A stretch of DNA of 64,000 nucleotides, from NCBI GenBank assembly GCA_050633545.1, contig JBOEGS010000006.1, forward strand, positions 124,001-188,000, in the 5' to 3' direction. Shown piece after piece: positions 52,206 to 60,304 of this stretch (position 1 is its first letter; every line of letters begins with the position of its first letter). A model generated the notes under the pieces. It worked only from the letters and a program-made list of their open reading frames with translations. It did not search any database and had not been told where the DNA came from. Made by a program: the position numbers and the translations under genes. Source of the DNA: Litorivita sp050633545. GTDB taxonomy: Bacteria; Pseudomonadota; Alphaproteobacteria; Rhodobacterales; Rhodobacteraceae.

Positions 52206-52913
52206 CTAGGCCGCGCCTTCCATTTCGACGCGGTCGCGGCCCTTTTTCTTGGCCAGATACATCGCGGTATCGGCGCGCACCAAAGCATCGGTCATGTCAT
52301 CATTGTCGCGCAGCACGCTGATCCCGATGGAAACCGTGAGCGCGATGGACCCGCTGCTGGTTTCCAGCGGCCGGTTGGCGAGGGTCTTGCGGATGCGTTT
52401 GGCAATTAAAGCCGCAGCGCTGAGGTCCGAGTCCTTGAGAACAATAACAAATTCCTCGCCGCCATAGCGGCTGATGACGTCTCCGGCGCGGCAGCAATCG
52501 GCAAATATCCGCGCCATATGTTGCAAGGCGCGATCGCCGGTTTGGTGCCCGTGGGTGTCGTTGAGCGCTTTGAAATGATCGACATCAATCATCATCACAA
52601 CGGTGTTTTCTTGCGCCGCGACTTTGACGCTATTGAGCAGATACTGCCGCGATTTGAGTTGGGTCAGCCCGTCATGATCGACCATATCTTGCAAGGTGCA
52701 ATTGAGCCGGTAAATGCGCCGTCTTTGCCGTGCGGCGATGACCGCGACCGGCACGGCCAGAAAGATCGGCACCAAGGTTTCCGGCACGATATAGGTTTGC
52801 AGATAGTCCAATCCGAGGAAAATCACGCTGAAGGCATAGTTGGCCGCCACCATAAACACCGACATGAGTGTTGGGTAGAGCACAGGGCGCGTTGCAATGG
52901 GTCGTCGGGACAT
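52206..52913 (-). CDS. GGDEF-domain diguanylate cyclase, membrane bound
   Basis: A 235-residue protein that makes c-di-GMP. Two N-terminal hydrophobic helices (about residues 15-40 and 47-63) anchor it, followed by a GGDEF domain. The active site is SRYGGEEFVIV (GGEEF variant), and the inhibitory I-site RAGD stands five residues before it, so feedback control is expected. The metal Asp is in MMIDVDHFKALND. The start is ATG 52913; a TTG at 52964 extends the frame but has no ribosome site. Confidence 0.88.
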   Translation of the reverse strand: MSRRPIATRPVLYPTLMSVFMVAANYAFSVIFLGLDYLQTYIVPETLVPIFLAVPVAVIAARQRRRIYRLNCTLQDMVDHDGLTQLKSRQYLLNSVKVAAQENTVVMMIDVDHFKALNDTHGHQTGDRALQHMARIFADCCRAGDVISRYGGEEFVIVLKDSDLSAAALIAKRIRKTLANRPLETSSGSIALTVSIGISVLRDNDDMTDALVRADTAMYLAKKKGRDRVEMEGAA

Positions 52914-53236
52914 GACGATGAAACCTGATAGAGGCGTTCGCACCCGTGGGATCGGCGCGGGCAAATGAAGAACGCGTAGGACAAACTTGAGGCGACCCTA
53001 GTCAGTTTTAAGCACGCATTCGTTAACATGTCTCAAAGTGACGCGGCGTCAGGCGAAACTTTTGCAATCATAAGTGGACAATTTATATCATTTTGAACGC
53101 AGCCTGCGCTGCTGAATTTGCCCGCGCGCAGACCAATTTATACACGCGCAAAGAAAAAGCCTCCCCCAAGGTTATGTGGGGGAGGCCGGATTCGCAGCGC
53201 AGATCGCGCCTGCGCCCTATAAGGGAGTGCGCCGGT
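52914..53236. other. 323-bp gap between infC and the GGDEF gene
   Basis: Holds the promoter region of the GGDEF gene (minus strand) and the infC terminator. I see no further gene or structured RNA. Confidence 0.5.
53154..53186 (-). terminator. Intrinsic terminator of infC
   Basis: On the minus strand, a 9-bp perfect stem (GCCTCCCCC / GGGGGAGGC) with a T run (complement of the A run at 53154-53158), about 50 bp past the infC stop. Confidence 0.85.
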
Positions 53237-53782
53237 CTATTTGGGCAGCGGGCCGATCAGCATGATCATCTGGCGGCCTTCCATTTTGGGCATGTTTTCC
53301 ACGCGCCCGCAGTCTTTGGTGTCCTCGGCCACACGCTCAAGCAACTCGCGGCCAAGGTTCTGGTGCGCCATTTCGCGCCCACGGAACCGCAAGGTAACTT
53401 TGACTTTATCGCCGTTTTCCAAGAACTTATACACGTTGCGCATTTTGACTTCATAGTCATGCACGTCGGTATTGGGCCGGAATTTGACCTCTTTGATCTC
53501 GATGATCTTTTGCTTTTTGCGCGCTTCGGATTCGCGTTTTTGCGTCTCGTATTTATACTTGCCGAAGTCCATGATCTTGACGACGGGCGGCTCGGCATTG
53601 GGGGAAATTTCCACCAGATCAAGACCCGCTTCTTCGGCCAGTTCCATGCCCCTCGCGGGTGTCACCACACCTACGTTTTCGCCGTCCGCACCAATAAGGC
53701 GGATTTCGGGGCAACGGATGCGGTCGTTGATTCTGGGTCCGGTTTCGCGCGTGGGTGGCGCGTTATGAGGTCTGCGGGCTAT
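53237..53782 (-). CDS. infC: Translation initiation factor IF-3, with an AUA start codon
   Basis: Binds the 30S subunit, prevents premature 50S joining and checks the start codon. The IF-3 N-terminal domain starts IARRPHNAPPTRETGPRIND and runs through EIRLIGADGEN, followed by the linker helix (KKQKIIEIKEVKFRPN) and the C-terminal domain (DVHDYEVKMRNVYKFLENGDKVKVTLRFRGREMAHQ). Starting at the first ATG/GTG in frame (53668) would drop about 38 conserved residues. The only start that restores the full 181 residues is ATA at 53780-53782, preceded by AAGGA at a spacing of 8. A rare codon start is typical of infC genes (AUU in E. coli) and enables autoregulation by IF-3 itself. Confidence 0.88.
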   Translation of the reverse strand: MARRPHNAPPTRETGPRINDRIRCPEIRLIGADGENVGVVTPARGMELAEEAGLDLVEISPNAEPPVVKIMDFGKYKYETQKRESEARKKQKIIEIKEVKFRPNTDVHDYEVKMRNVYKFLENGDKVKVTLRFRGREMAHQNLGRELLERVAEDTKDCGRVENMPKMEGRQMIMLIGPLPK

Positions 53783-53987
53783 GGTTTTGATCCTTCAATG
53801 GTTTGATAGCTTTCGATTGTGCAAGGTAAACCCGCAGCCACGCTCTTTCAAGCGGCAAAATAGGCAGTTTCGGGCCGAAATCGCCTCCTTTTCCCCTTGA
53901 ACCTTTTGTTAACTCTCGGCATCTGCAACATCTGTTTGAAGCGGGCCCCAAGATGGTGGCCTGCCTATGTTAAGGGGATGAAGAACC

Positions 53988-54875
53988 ATGAAAAATCTGC
54001 TTTGGGTCGTGATTGCGCTGGTAATTGTTGGCGGCGGATACCTGCTGATGTCCGGCAAATCGGTGCAAGAGGTGGTGCAAGAGGCCACAGACGCGACCAG
54101 CGGGGCCGCAGATGCGGCCAAAGAAGCGGCAAGCGATGCAGCCACAGCGGCAGGTGACGCGGTAGACGCGGCAGCAGATGCAGCCACAGACGCGGCAACC
54201 GCAGCGGCGGACGCAGCGGGCGATGCAGTGGATGCAGCCGGTGATGCGGCCACCACAGCAGCAGATGCGGCCAAAGAGGTTGCCACCGATGCAGCTGAGG
54301 TCGCCACCGAGGCGGCGCAAACCGCCAGCGACGCCGCGGCGCAAGCCGTTGATGCGGCCACGGATGCCGCCGAAGGCGCAGCCGAAGCCGTCAGCGACGC
54401 CGCCACGGGCGCCGTCGATGCGGGCACCGCTGCCGCCGCCGATGCCGCTGATGCCGCCGCTGATGTGGCCAAGGACGCAGCAGAGGTCGCCACCGACGCG
54501 GCAGCCGCCGCCGAAACCGCTGCCAGCACCGCAGTTGATGCCGCCGCCGATACCGCTTCGGCTGCTGCGGATGCCGCTGCGAATACCGCCGAAGCCGCCG
54601 CTGACACCGCAACCGATGCGGCGCAAACCGCAAGTGACGCGGCCGCAGATGCCGCCGAAGCGGCCGGTGATGCGGGCAGCTCGATGATGGAGGGCATGAA
54701 GGAATTGCTCACCGTGGACGGCTTTAACTTCGACAAAGTCTCCGAAATGATCGACGGTTCCTCGATTGGTGATATGCAAAAAACCATGCTCAAGACCGGT
54801 TTGGACAAAGCCAAAGACAATCCTGAAATGCTCCAAAAGGTTCTGGAGCAGATCAAATCTGCGGTTGGCATGTAA
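53988..54875 (+). CDS. Membrane-anchored, alanine-rich LEA-like repeat protein
   Basis: A 295-residue protein of unusual composition. Residues 1-22 (KNLLWVVIALVIVGGGYLLM) form one membrane helix or uncleaved signal anchor. Residues about 28-235 are mostly alanine with Asp/Glu at spacings of 3, 4, 7 or 8 (DAADAAADAATDAA-type), the pattern of heptad/hendecad amphipathic helices as in group 3 LEA proteins or an Alacoil. The last 63 residues are a different, globular-looking helix region (MKELLTVDGFNFDKVSEMIDGSSIG...). Function is unknown: stress protection, a periplasmic spacer or membrane binding fit the composition. The gene is divergent from infC, with a terminator after it. Confidence 0.75.
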   Translation: MKNLLWVVIALVIVGGGYLLMSGKSVQEVVQEATDATSGAADAAKEAASDAATAAGDAVDAAADAATDAATAAADAAGDAVDAAGDAATTAADAAKEVATDAAEVATEAAQTASDAAAQAVDAATDAAEGAAEAVSDAATGAVDAGTAAAADAADAAADVAKDAAEVATDAAAAAETAASTAVDAAADTASAAADAAANTAEAAADTATDAAQTASDAAADAAEAAGDAGSSMMEGMKELLTVDGFNFDKVSEMIDGSSIGDMQKTMLKTGLDKAKDNPEMLQKVLEQIKSAVGM

Positions 54876-54922
54876 GCTCTAGGGAGCGGCTCGGTCCGGG
54901 CCGCACCTCATTGAATTTTGAG

Positions 54923-54953
54923 ACCCCGCGTGGAGCGATCCGCGCGGGGTTTA
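54923..54953 (+). terminator. Terminator of the alanine-rich gene
   Basis: An 8-bp perfect stem (ACCCCGCG / CGCGGGGT, 12-base loop) followed by TTTATCTTT, 48 bp after the stop; it faces the end of the GNAT gene. Confidence 0.75.
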
Positions 54954-54994
54954 TCTTTGGGCGGCGCTGTGCCGCTATGGCGCCTTGGGGCCTG

Positions 54995-55462
54995 TCAAGC
55001 AGGGGCGGGCCGGAGCATTTCGATATGGGTGTCCGTGCGCGCGACCTCGCAAAACCCCAAGCGCGCATAAAGCCGGCCCGCAGGGTTCCAGCGCAGATAT
55101 TCCAACCGGACCGGCAATCCCATGCTGTCCGCGAGACCAAGGCAATGGGTCACGATCCGCGCGCCGATCCCTTGGTTTTGCCATTCGGGCAGGAGGTAGA
55201 ATTCGCCGATGCGGATATCGGCGCTGCGCAGGTGGAAGGACAGGGTGCCGATGCTTTTGCCGTTGCGTAGGGTCCGGTAAAACGGTTTGGCGGCGAAATG
55301 GGCGCGGTGGATCTCTTGCTGCACCGCCTCGTCCCATCCCCAATGCGGCGCGACATGGGCCGACATGGCGGCACGTTTGACCTCAAAGGAATAGGAAAAA
55401 TCGCTTTGGCTCGGGCCAAGGCGTTCAAACTCTGTATCGGGCAGGAGCGGCGGCAACAGCAT
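54995..55462 (-). CDS. GNAT-family N-acetyltransferase
   Basis: A 155-residue GNAT. The acetyl-CoA motif is EWQNQGIGARIV (QxxGIG, about residue 94), following the beta-strand IGEFYLLPEW. The C-terminal GLPVRLEYLRWNPAGRLYARLGFCEV is the usual GNAT C-strand. Acceptor is unknown. It lies 81 bp downstream of fpr on the minus strand. Confidence 0.82.
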   Translation of the reverse strand: MLLPPLLPDTEFERLGPSQSDFSYSFEVKRAAMSAHVAPHWGWDEAVQQEIHRAHFAAKPFYRTLRNGKSIGTLSFHLRSADIRIGEFYLLPEWQNQGIGARIVTHCLGLADSMGLPVRLEYLRWNPAGRLYARLGFCEVARTDTHIEMLRPAPA

Positions 55463-55543
55463 GCCCCGATCCTAGCAAGGCCCGCAAAGCACACCAAAGG
55501 CTTTGCGGGCTATGCTCCGCTTTGAGCGGGAGATGGCGCGAAA

Positions 55544-56383
55544 TTAATCGACGAAGGCCTTTTCGACCACATAGTGCTTGGGATCGGAATTGGCGCCTTC
55601 TTCAAGGCCAAAGCCTTCGAGCACCGCCATGATGTCTTTGTTAAAGGCCAGATTGCCGCAAACCATGCCGCGGTCATGGTCGGGGTCCATCGGCGGCAGG
55701 TTTAGGTCGGCAAAGACCTTGCCGGAGCTCAGGTTGTCGGTGATGCGGCCCATCTGCGCGCTCTTCTCTTGGGTGGTGGTCGGGTAATAGCGCAGCTTGC
55801 CGCCGACCAATTCCCCGATCAGCGGATCATCGGGCAGGCTTTCGACCAATTGGCGGCCATATTCGAGTTCCGACACCTCGCGGCAGGTATGCATGAGGAT
55901 CACCTCGTCATATTGCTCATAGGTCTCCGGATCGCGCATCAAGGAGGCGAAGGGCGCAATGCCCGTGCCGGTGGCGAACATCCAAAGCCGTTTGCCAGGC
56001 AAAAGCGCATCGAGCACCAATGTGCCAACGGGTTTGGGGCGCAAGATGATCTCGTCGCCCACTTCGATATGTTGCAGGCGCGAGGTCAGCGGGCCGTCGG
56101 GGACCTTGATCGAATAGAATTCCAGTTCCTCGTCCCAAGACGGCGAGGCGATGGAATAGGCGCGCAAAAGCGGCTTTTGCTTGCCGGTTTTCGGATCGGG
56201 GTCATTCATCAGGCCGATCATCACAAATTCGCCCGACCGGAACCGCAAGCTTTGCGGGCGGGTCACGCGGAAGGAAAACAGCCTCTCATTCCAATGTTTG
56301 ACCGAAGTGACGGTTTGGGCATCGGGCAGGGTGGGGACTTTGGGAATGGTTTGGGTCTCGGTCACGGGGATGCTCTCGCTCAT
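55544..56383 (-). CDS. fpr: Ferredoxin--NADP reductase
   Basis: A bacterial-type FNR, 279 residues, that shuttles electrons between NADPH and ferredoxin or flavodoxin. The FAD motif is LLRAYSIASPSWDEELEFYS; the NADP motif is MFATGTGIAPFASLMRDPE near residue 125. The C-terminus ends VEKAFVD as in bacterial subclass FNRs. It lies 70 bp downstream of the sulfate-assimilation genes and may supply reductant to the sulfite reductase (inference). Confidence 0.93.
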   Translation of the reverse strand: MSESIPVTETQTIPKVPTLPDAQTVTSVKHWNERLFSFRVTRPQSLRFRSGEFVMIGLMNDPDPKTGKQKPLLRAYSIASPSWDEELEFYSIKVPDGPLTSRLQHIEVGDEIILRPKPVGTLVLDALLPGKRLWMFATGTGIAPFASLMRDPETYEQYDEVILMHTCREVSELEYGRQLVESLPDDPLIGELVGGKLRYYPTTTQEKSAQMGRITDNLSSGKVFADLNLPPMDPDHDRGMVCGNLAFNKDIMAVLEGFGLEEGANSDPKHYVVEKAFVD

Positions 56384-56453
56384 GTAAATCGTGGTCGATG
56401 AAGGGCGCGTTTGCGCCGCTTTCTAACGACATATTGCAGATGTTGAAAGTGTT

Positions 56454-56870
56454 TCAGCGCGCCCGCAGCCGCGACTGATAGTCATGCTCTTGCCAGTTGG
56501 CGCGCGCAAGCCATTGCGGCGCGGGCTGGCGGGCGGCGAGGCTGTCGTCGATTTCCACCTCGTCAAACCCCGACCGGCGCGCCATGGCGTATTGGTCGGC
56601 GATGATATGGCCCGCCGCGCGCAACCGCCCCGTATAGCCCATCAGCCGCAAGGAGCGCGCATGGGTAAACCCGCGCCCGTCGGAAAAGGCCGGAAAGGCC
56701 ACGCGGATCATCGTCACGCCTTCGAGTTGTCCGGCCAAGGCGGCGACATCATCGGCGGGATTGATGTCGATCGCGCTGGTGTCGGGCAATGTGCCATCCT
56801 CGTTGAGGGGGGCGAAATTGCCAGTGAAATCATCCTGCGCAAAGCCTGCGTCGGTTACGATCACGCTCAT
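56454..56870 (-). CDS. DUF934 protein in the sulfate assimilation operon
   Basis: A 138-residue DUF934 protein. The family occurs next to cysH and cysI in proteobacteria; function unknown, probably in sulfite reduction. The conserved body is VTMIRVAFPAFSDGRGFTHARSLR, GYTGRLRAAGHIIADQYAMARRSGFDEVEI. The start at 56870 overlaps the cysH stop (ATGA); the open frame upstream is a shadow. Confidence 0.85.
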   Translation of the reverse strand: MSVIVTDAGFAQDDFTGNFAPLNEDGTLPDTSAIDINPADDVAALAGQLEGVTMIRVAFPAFSDGRGFTHARSLRLMGYTGRLRAAGHIIADQYAMARRSGFDEVEIDDSLAARQPAPQWLARANWQEHDYQSRLRAR

Positions 56871-57652
56871 GTATTTGCTCCTATCCGGACCATTTTGCCA
56901 TCCACGAAATGGATGCCGCATTCGGTTTTTTCTTCGCCGCGCCAACGGCCTGCACGCGGGTCTTCGCCCTCTTTGACGGGCGATGTGCAAGGCGCGCAGC
57001 CAATCGACGGGTAGCCTTTGGCGACCAGCGGATGGCGCGGCAGGCGGTTTTCCACCATATAGTTTTGAATGTCCTCGGGCGTCCAATGGGCCAAAGGGTT
57101 GACCTTGATCTGATCACCGTCGGCCTCGAAAAATTCGAGGCTGGCGCGGGTGGCGCCCTGAAAGCGTTTGCGTCCGGTGATCCAGCCGTCAAAACCGCTC
57201 AGCGACAGTTGCAAGGGCCGCGTTTTGCGCAGATCGCAGCAAGCATCGGTCGAGCGTTGATGTAGCGTGCCGTCGGGGTCTTCGGCGGCCAGCATCACCT
57301 CGGAGGCGCGCACAACGCGCAGATCCTCAAGGCCGAGGCGTTCGCTCAGTTCGCGTTGATAGTCGAGCGTTTCCTCAAACAGCATCTGCGTGTCGATAAA
57401 CAGGACCGGCGTGTGTTTGTTGATCACCGACACGAGGTGCAACAACACCACCGATTCCGCGCCAAAAGACGACACAAGCGCCAAACGCCCGACATCGGGG
57501 TCGCGCAGGGCACGTTTGAGAACGGCGGTGGCGCTGTGATGCTCATAGGCGGCATTGAGCGCGGCGACGCGGGCGGCAAACCCGTCGGCGTTCTCGCTGC
57601 CATAGCTGCGGCCCGCATCGCGCGCATGGGCGAGGCTGGCATCAGGCGGCAT
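56867..57652 (-). CDS. cysH: Phosphoadenylyl/adenylyl-sulfate reductase
   Basis: Reduces APS (or PAPS) to sulfite in sulfur assimilation, 261 residues. The paired cysteines ACCDLRKTRP and the later GCAPCTSP give a CC...CxxC pattern, which binds a [4Fe-4S] cluster; this indicates an APS-type enzyme. The catalytic ECGIH is at the C-terminus. Nucleotide-binding VSSFGAESVVLLHLV and DTQMLFEETLDY are present. The start at 57652 overlaps the cysI stop. Confidence 0.93.
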   Translation of the reverse strand: MPPDASLAHARDAGRSYGSENADGFAARVAALNAAYEHHSATAVLKRALRDPDVGRLALVSSFGAESVVLLHLVSVINKHTPVLFIDTQMLFEETLDYQRELSERLGLEDLRVVRASEVMLAAEDPDGTLHQRSTDACCDLRKTRPLQLSLSGFDGWITGRKRFQGATRASLEFFEADGDQIKVNPLAHWTPEDIQNYMVENRLPRHPLVAKGYPSIGCAPCTSPVKEGEDPRAGRWRGEEKTECGIHFVDGKMVRIGANT

Positions 57653-59306
57653 TGGCTTTATCCTCCGGATAGAGCGCGGCTTTGAACGGGGCCATGCCAA
57701 GGCGGCGGTAGGCCATCAAGAATGTCTCCTGCGGCCCTTGGCGCAGCTCCAGATAGGCATGGATGATCCGCTCAATCGCGGGCACGATCTCGTCATAGGC
57801 AAATCCAGGCCCTGCGCGTTCGCCCAGCGAGGCCGTTTCGGTGCCGTCGCCGCCAAGGGTGACTTGATAGTTTTCCACCCCCGCGCGGTCGAGACCCAAG
57901 ATGCCGATATGGCCGACATGGTGGTGCCCGCAGGCATTGATGCAGCCGGAGATTTTGAGCTTCAACTCGCCAATATCATGCTCCAGCTTCAATTCGTTGA
58001 AGCGGGTGCTGATTTGCTGCCCGATCGGGATCGAGCGGGCGGTGGCCAGCGCGCAATAATCCATACCGGGGCAGACGATCATATCGGAGATCAGCCCGAT
58101 ATTCGCCGCCGCCAGACGCGCCTGTTTGAGCGCGGCGTGCAGCGCGGGCAGATCGCCGCGATGCACATGCGGCAAGATCACGTTTTGCTCGTGGCTGATG
58201 CGCAATTCGTCATGGGCATATTGCTCGGCCAGATCAGCCATGGTCGCCATTTGCTCTGCCGTTGCATCCCCGGGCGTTTCGCCGTGGTTCTTGATCGAGA
58301 TCGACACAATCGCGTAATCGGCGTTGCGATGCGCGGTGATATTGGTATCGACCCATGCGCGGAACACCGGATCATTGGCATAGGCCGCGTCATAGGCGTC
58401 CGTGGGCGCGGTTTTGAACTGCGGCAAGGTGAATTGCGCCTCGATGCCTTTGAGCATCTCTTGGTCGATGCCGCCAAACTGCGGGCGCAATTCGGCAAAA
58501 CGCGCCTCGACGAGGTCTTGCATCTTTTCAAGGCCGTTTTCATGCACGGTGATCTTGATACGGGCTTTGTATTTGTTGTCGCGGCGGCCAAGGATGTTCC
58601 ACACCGAAACGCAGGCCTCCAGATAGGGCAGCAAATCGGCCTTCGGCAGGAATTCGCGGATCACCTTGCCGATCATCGGGGTGCGGCCCAAACCGCCGCC
58701 GATGATGACCTCAAAACCTTCCTTGCCGTCCTGCTCGACCATGCGCAACCCGATGTCATGGGCGCGGGTGACGGCGCGGTCATTGGGGCTGCCAGTGATG
58801 GCGATTTTGAATTTGCGCGGCAGGAACTGGAATTCGGGATGATCGGTGGACCATTGGCGGATGAGTTCGGCCACAGGGCGCGGATCGGCGATCTCGTCGG
58901 CGGCGGCGCCAGCGAAATGATCGGCGGTGGTGTTGCGGATCGTGTTGCCCGAAGTCTGGATCGCGTGCAGGCCAACCTCGCCAAGCGCATCCAAAATATC
59001 GGGCACATCGTTCAGCTTGGGCCAGTTATACTGGATGTTCTGGCGGGTGGTGAAATGGCCGTAGCCCTTATCCCATTTCGCCGCGATCATGCCCAATTGG
59101 CGCATCTGCGCGCTCGACAGTGTGCCGTAGGGCACGCAGACCCGCAACATATAGGCATGCAATTGCAGATAAAGCCCGTTCATCAGGCGCAGCGGGCGGA
59201 ATTCTTCTTCGGTCAGCGATCCGTCGATGCGGCGCTCGACCTGCGCGCGAAACTGTGCGTTGCGTTCGGCCAGAAAGGCTTTGTCGAATTCGTTATAGCT
59301 ATACAT
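57642..59306 (-). CDS. cysI: Sulfite reductase (siroheme, [4Fe-4S]) hemoprotein
   Basis: Reduces sulfite to sulfide with six electrons, 554 residues from the ATG at 59306. The siroheme-[4Fe-4S] ligands are in ICPGMDYCALATARS... (first pair of cysteines, C-x5-C) and SGCINACGHHHVGHIG (C-x3-C). Substrate-binding arginines are in FTTRQNIQYNWPKL. The electron donor is not shown; a neighbouring fpr makes ferredoxin plausible. It overlaps DUF2849 by one base. Confidence 0.93.
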   Translation of the reverse strand: MYSYNEFDKAFLAERNAQFRAQVERRIDGSLTEEEFRPLRLMNGLYLQLHAYMLRVCVPYGTLSSAQMRQLGMIAAKWDKGYGHFTTRQNIQYNWPKLNDVPDILDALGEVGLHAIQTSGNTIRNTTADHFAGAAADEIADPRPVAELIRQWSTDHPEFQFLPRKFKIAITGSPNDRAVTRAHDIGLRMVEQDGKEGFEVIIGGGLGRTPMIGKVIREFLPKADLLPYLEACVSVWNILGRRDNKYKARIKITVHENGLEKMQDLVEARFAELRPQFGGIDQEMLKGIEAQFTLPQFKTAPTDAYDAAYANDPVFRAWVDTNITAHRNADYAIVSISIKNHGETPGDATAEQMATMADLAEQYAHDELRISHEQNVILPHVHRGDLPALHAALKQARLAAANIGLISDMIVCPGMDYCALATARSIPIGQQISTRFNELKLEHDIGELKLKISGCINACGHHHVGHIGILGLDRAGVENYQVTLGGDGTETASLGERAGPGFAYDEIVPAIERIIHAYLELRQGPQETFLMAYRRLGMAPFKAALYPEDKANAA

Positions 59307-59608
59307 CAGTTCAGCTCCACCTGTTTGCCGTGGGCATAGTTCGAGGGGCCGGTGCGGCGGAAGTCTTCGCGAAAATGCACCGGTTCGGGGCCGTTCTCGC
59401 CCGCTTTCATATCGGTCAGATAGGCGCCAACGACGCTCGATTGCTGCGTCTCGGCCACGGCAAGGCGCGCGGCGGCCAGATCGGCGTCGGATAAAAGCTC
59501 GGCCTCGGCCAGATCGCGGCTCCAGCGGCCATCGGCGCATTGATAGATCACATCGCCCTCAAGGAGCGCATTGGCGGTGACGACTTTTGGCGTGAAGGGG
59601 CGGGCCAT
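59306..59608 (-). CDS. DUF2849 protein, first gene of the sulfate assimilation operon
   Basis: A 100-residue DUF2849 protein found upstream of cysI in many alphaproteobacteria. Motifs: ALLEGDVIYQCADGRWSRDLAEAELL and REDFRRTGPSNYAHGKQ. Function unknown; the TGATG overlap with cysI points to a role in sulfite reduction. It is the first gene; the promoter and the divergent Lrp-type regulator lie in the 181 bp upstream. Confidence 0.88.
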   Translation of the reverse strand: MARPFTPKVVTANALLEGDVIYQCADGRWSRDLAEAELLSDADLAAARLAVAETQQSSVVGAYLTDMKAGENGPEPVHFREDFRRTGPSNYAHGKQVELN

Positions 59609-59675
59609 TGTGGACCTCCTGCTTTGGCGATGGGCTTGGCATTGGGCCCCGAGATGTCGGAGCGTTTGACCTTTG

Positions 59676-59696
59676 TTGCAATATAGGAAATATTCC
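59676..59696. promoter_or_regulatory. AT-rich dyad between the sulfur operon and lrp-type gene
   Basis: The AT-rich stretch TTGCAATATAGGAAATATTCC contains GGAA-ATA-TTCC (59686-59696), in an otherwise GC-rich divergent promoter region (59609-59789). It is a candidate operator for the Lrp/AsnC regulator, not tested. Confidence 0.35.
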
Positions 59697-59789
59697 CGCC
59701 TGAGCGCCAGATAGGCGGAGAATTAAGAACGTGGTTCCGGCCTGCCGCAGTCGCAGGGGCCAAGTTCCACGGATAGAGGGAAAAGCGTG

Positions 59790-60251
59790 ATGACAGTCCG
59801 CCTAGACGACACAGACCGGAAAATCCTTTCGCAGTTGCAGCGCGATGCGGGGCAGTCTTTGGACGAGATCGCGCGTCAGGTGGGGTCGAGCAAGACGCCG
59901 GTGTGGAACCGGATTCGCAAGATGCGCGATGCGGGGATCATCGGACAGCAGACGTTTTTGCTCGATGCCGAGGCGCTTGGATTCGAGGCCTGTTTCTTTG
60001 TGCTGATCCGCACCTCCGAACATGAGGCCGAATGGCAGGCGGCGTTTCTCAAGGCGCTCAACGAGCGGCCCGAGGTGCAAGAGGCGCACCGTTTGGCTGG
60101 CGATATCGATTATATCCTCAAGGTGCGGGTGCAAAACGCGCGCGCCTATGACGCCTTTTATCAGGCGCTGATTTCCGAGGTCAAAGTGCACAATGTGACC
60201 GCGCTTTTGTCGATGGAAGAGATTAAATCCACGACGATGTTGCCGCTGTAA
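59790..60251 (+). CDS. Lrp/AsnC-family transcriptional regulator
   Basis: A 153-residue regulator. The N-terminal helix-turn-helix (DRKILSQLQRDAGQSLDEIARQVGSSKTPVWNRIRKMRDAGII) is followed by the RAM effector domain with CFFVLIRTSEHEAEWQAAFLKALNERPEV and GDIDYILKVRV. The ATG at 59790 or the GTG at 59787 can start it (AGAGGG at 59775). It is transcribed divergently from the cysteine operon, so control of that operon is likely but not shown; effector may be an amino acid. Confidence 0.88.
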   Translation: MTVRLDDTDRKILSQLQRDAGQSLDEIARQVGSSKTPVWNRIRKMRDAGIIGQQTFLLDAEALGFEACFFVLIRTSEHEAEWQAAFLKALNERPEVQEAHRLAGDIDYILKVRVQNARAYDAFYQALISEVKVHNVTALLSMEEIKSTTMLPL

Positions 60252-60265
60252 TCTGCCGCAGCATC

Positions 60266-60304
60266 AGGCCGTGACATCGGGCCGTGACCTCAGGCCGTGA
60301 CCTC
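60266..60304. repeat. 13-bp tandem repeat, three units
   Basis: AGGCCGTGACATC, GGGCCGTGACCTC, AGGCCGTGACCTC, then a partial unit. It fills the gap between the convergent Lrp and P450 genes and overlaps the P450 stop codon. Confidence 0.8.

Noticed and set aside
53909..54871. Long minus frames opposite the alanine-rich gene
   Set aside because: The GCN/GAY codon repeat of the plus gene keeps both antisense frames open; the products are Ala/Ser or Gly/Cys repeats without sense.
57738..59339. A 533-codon plus frame opposite cysI
   Set aside because: Antisense shadow of a well-conserved sulfite reductase; no ribosome site.
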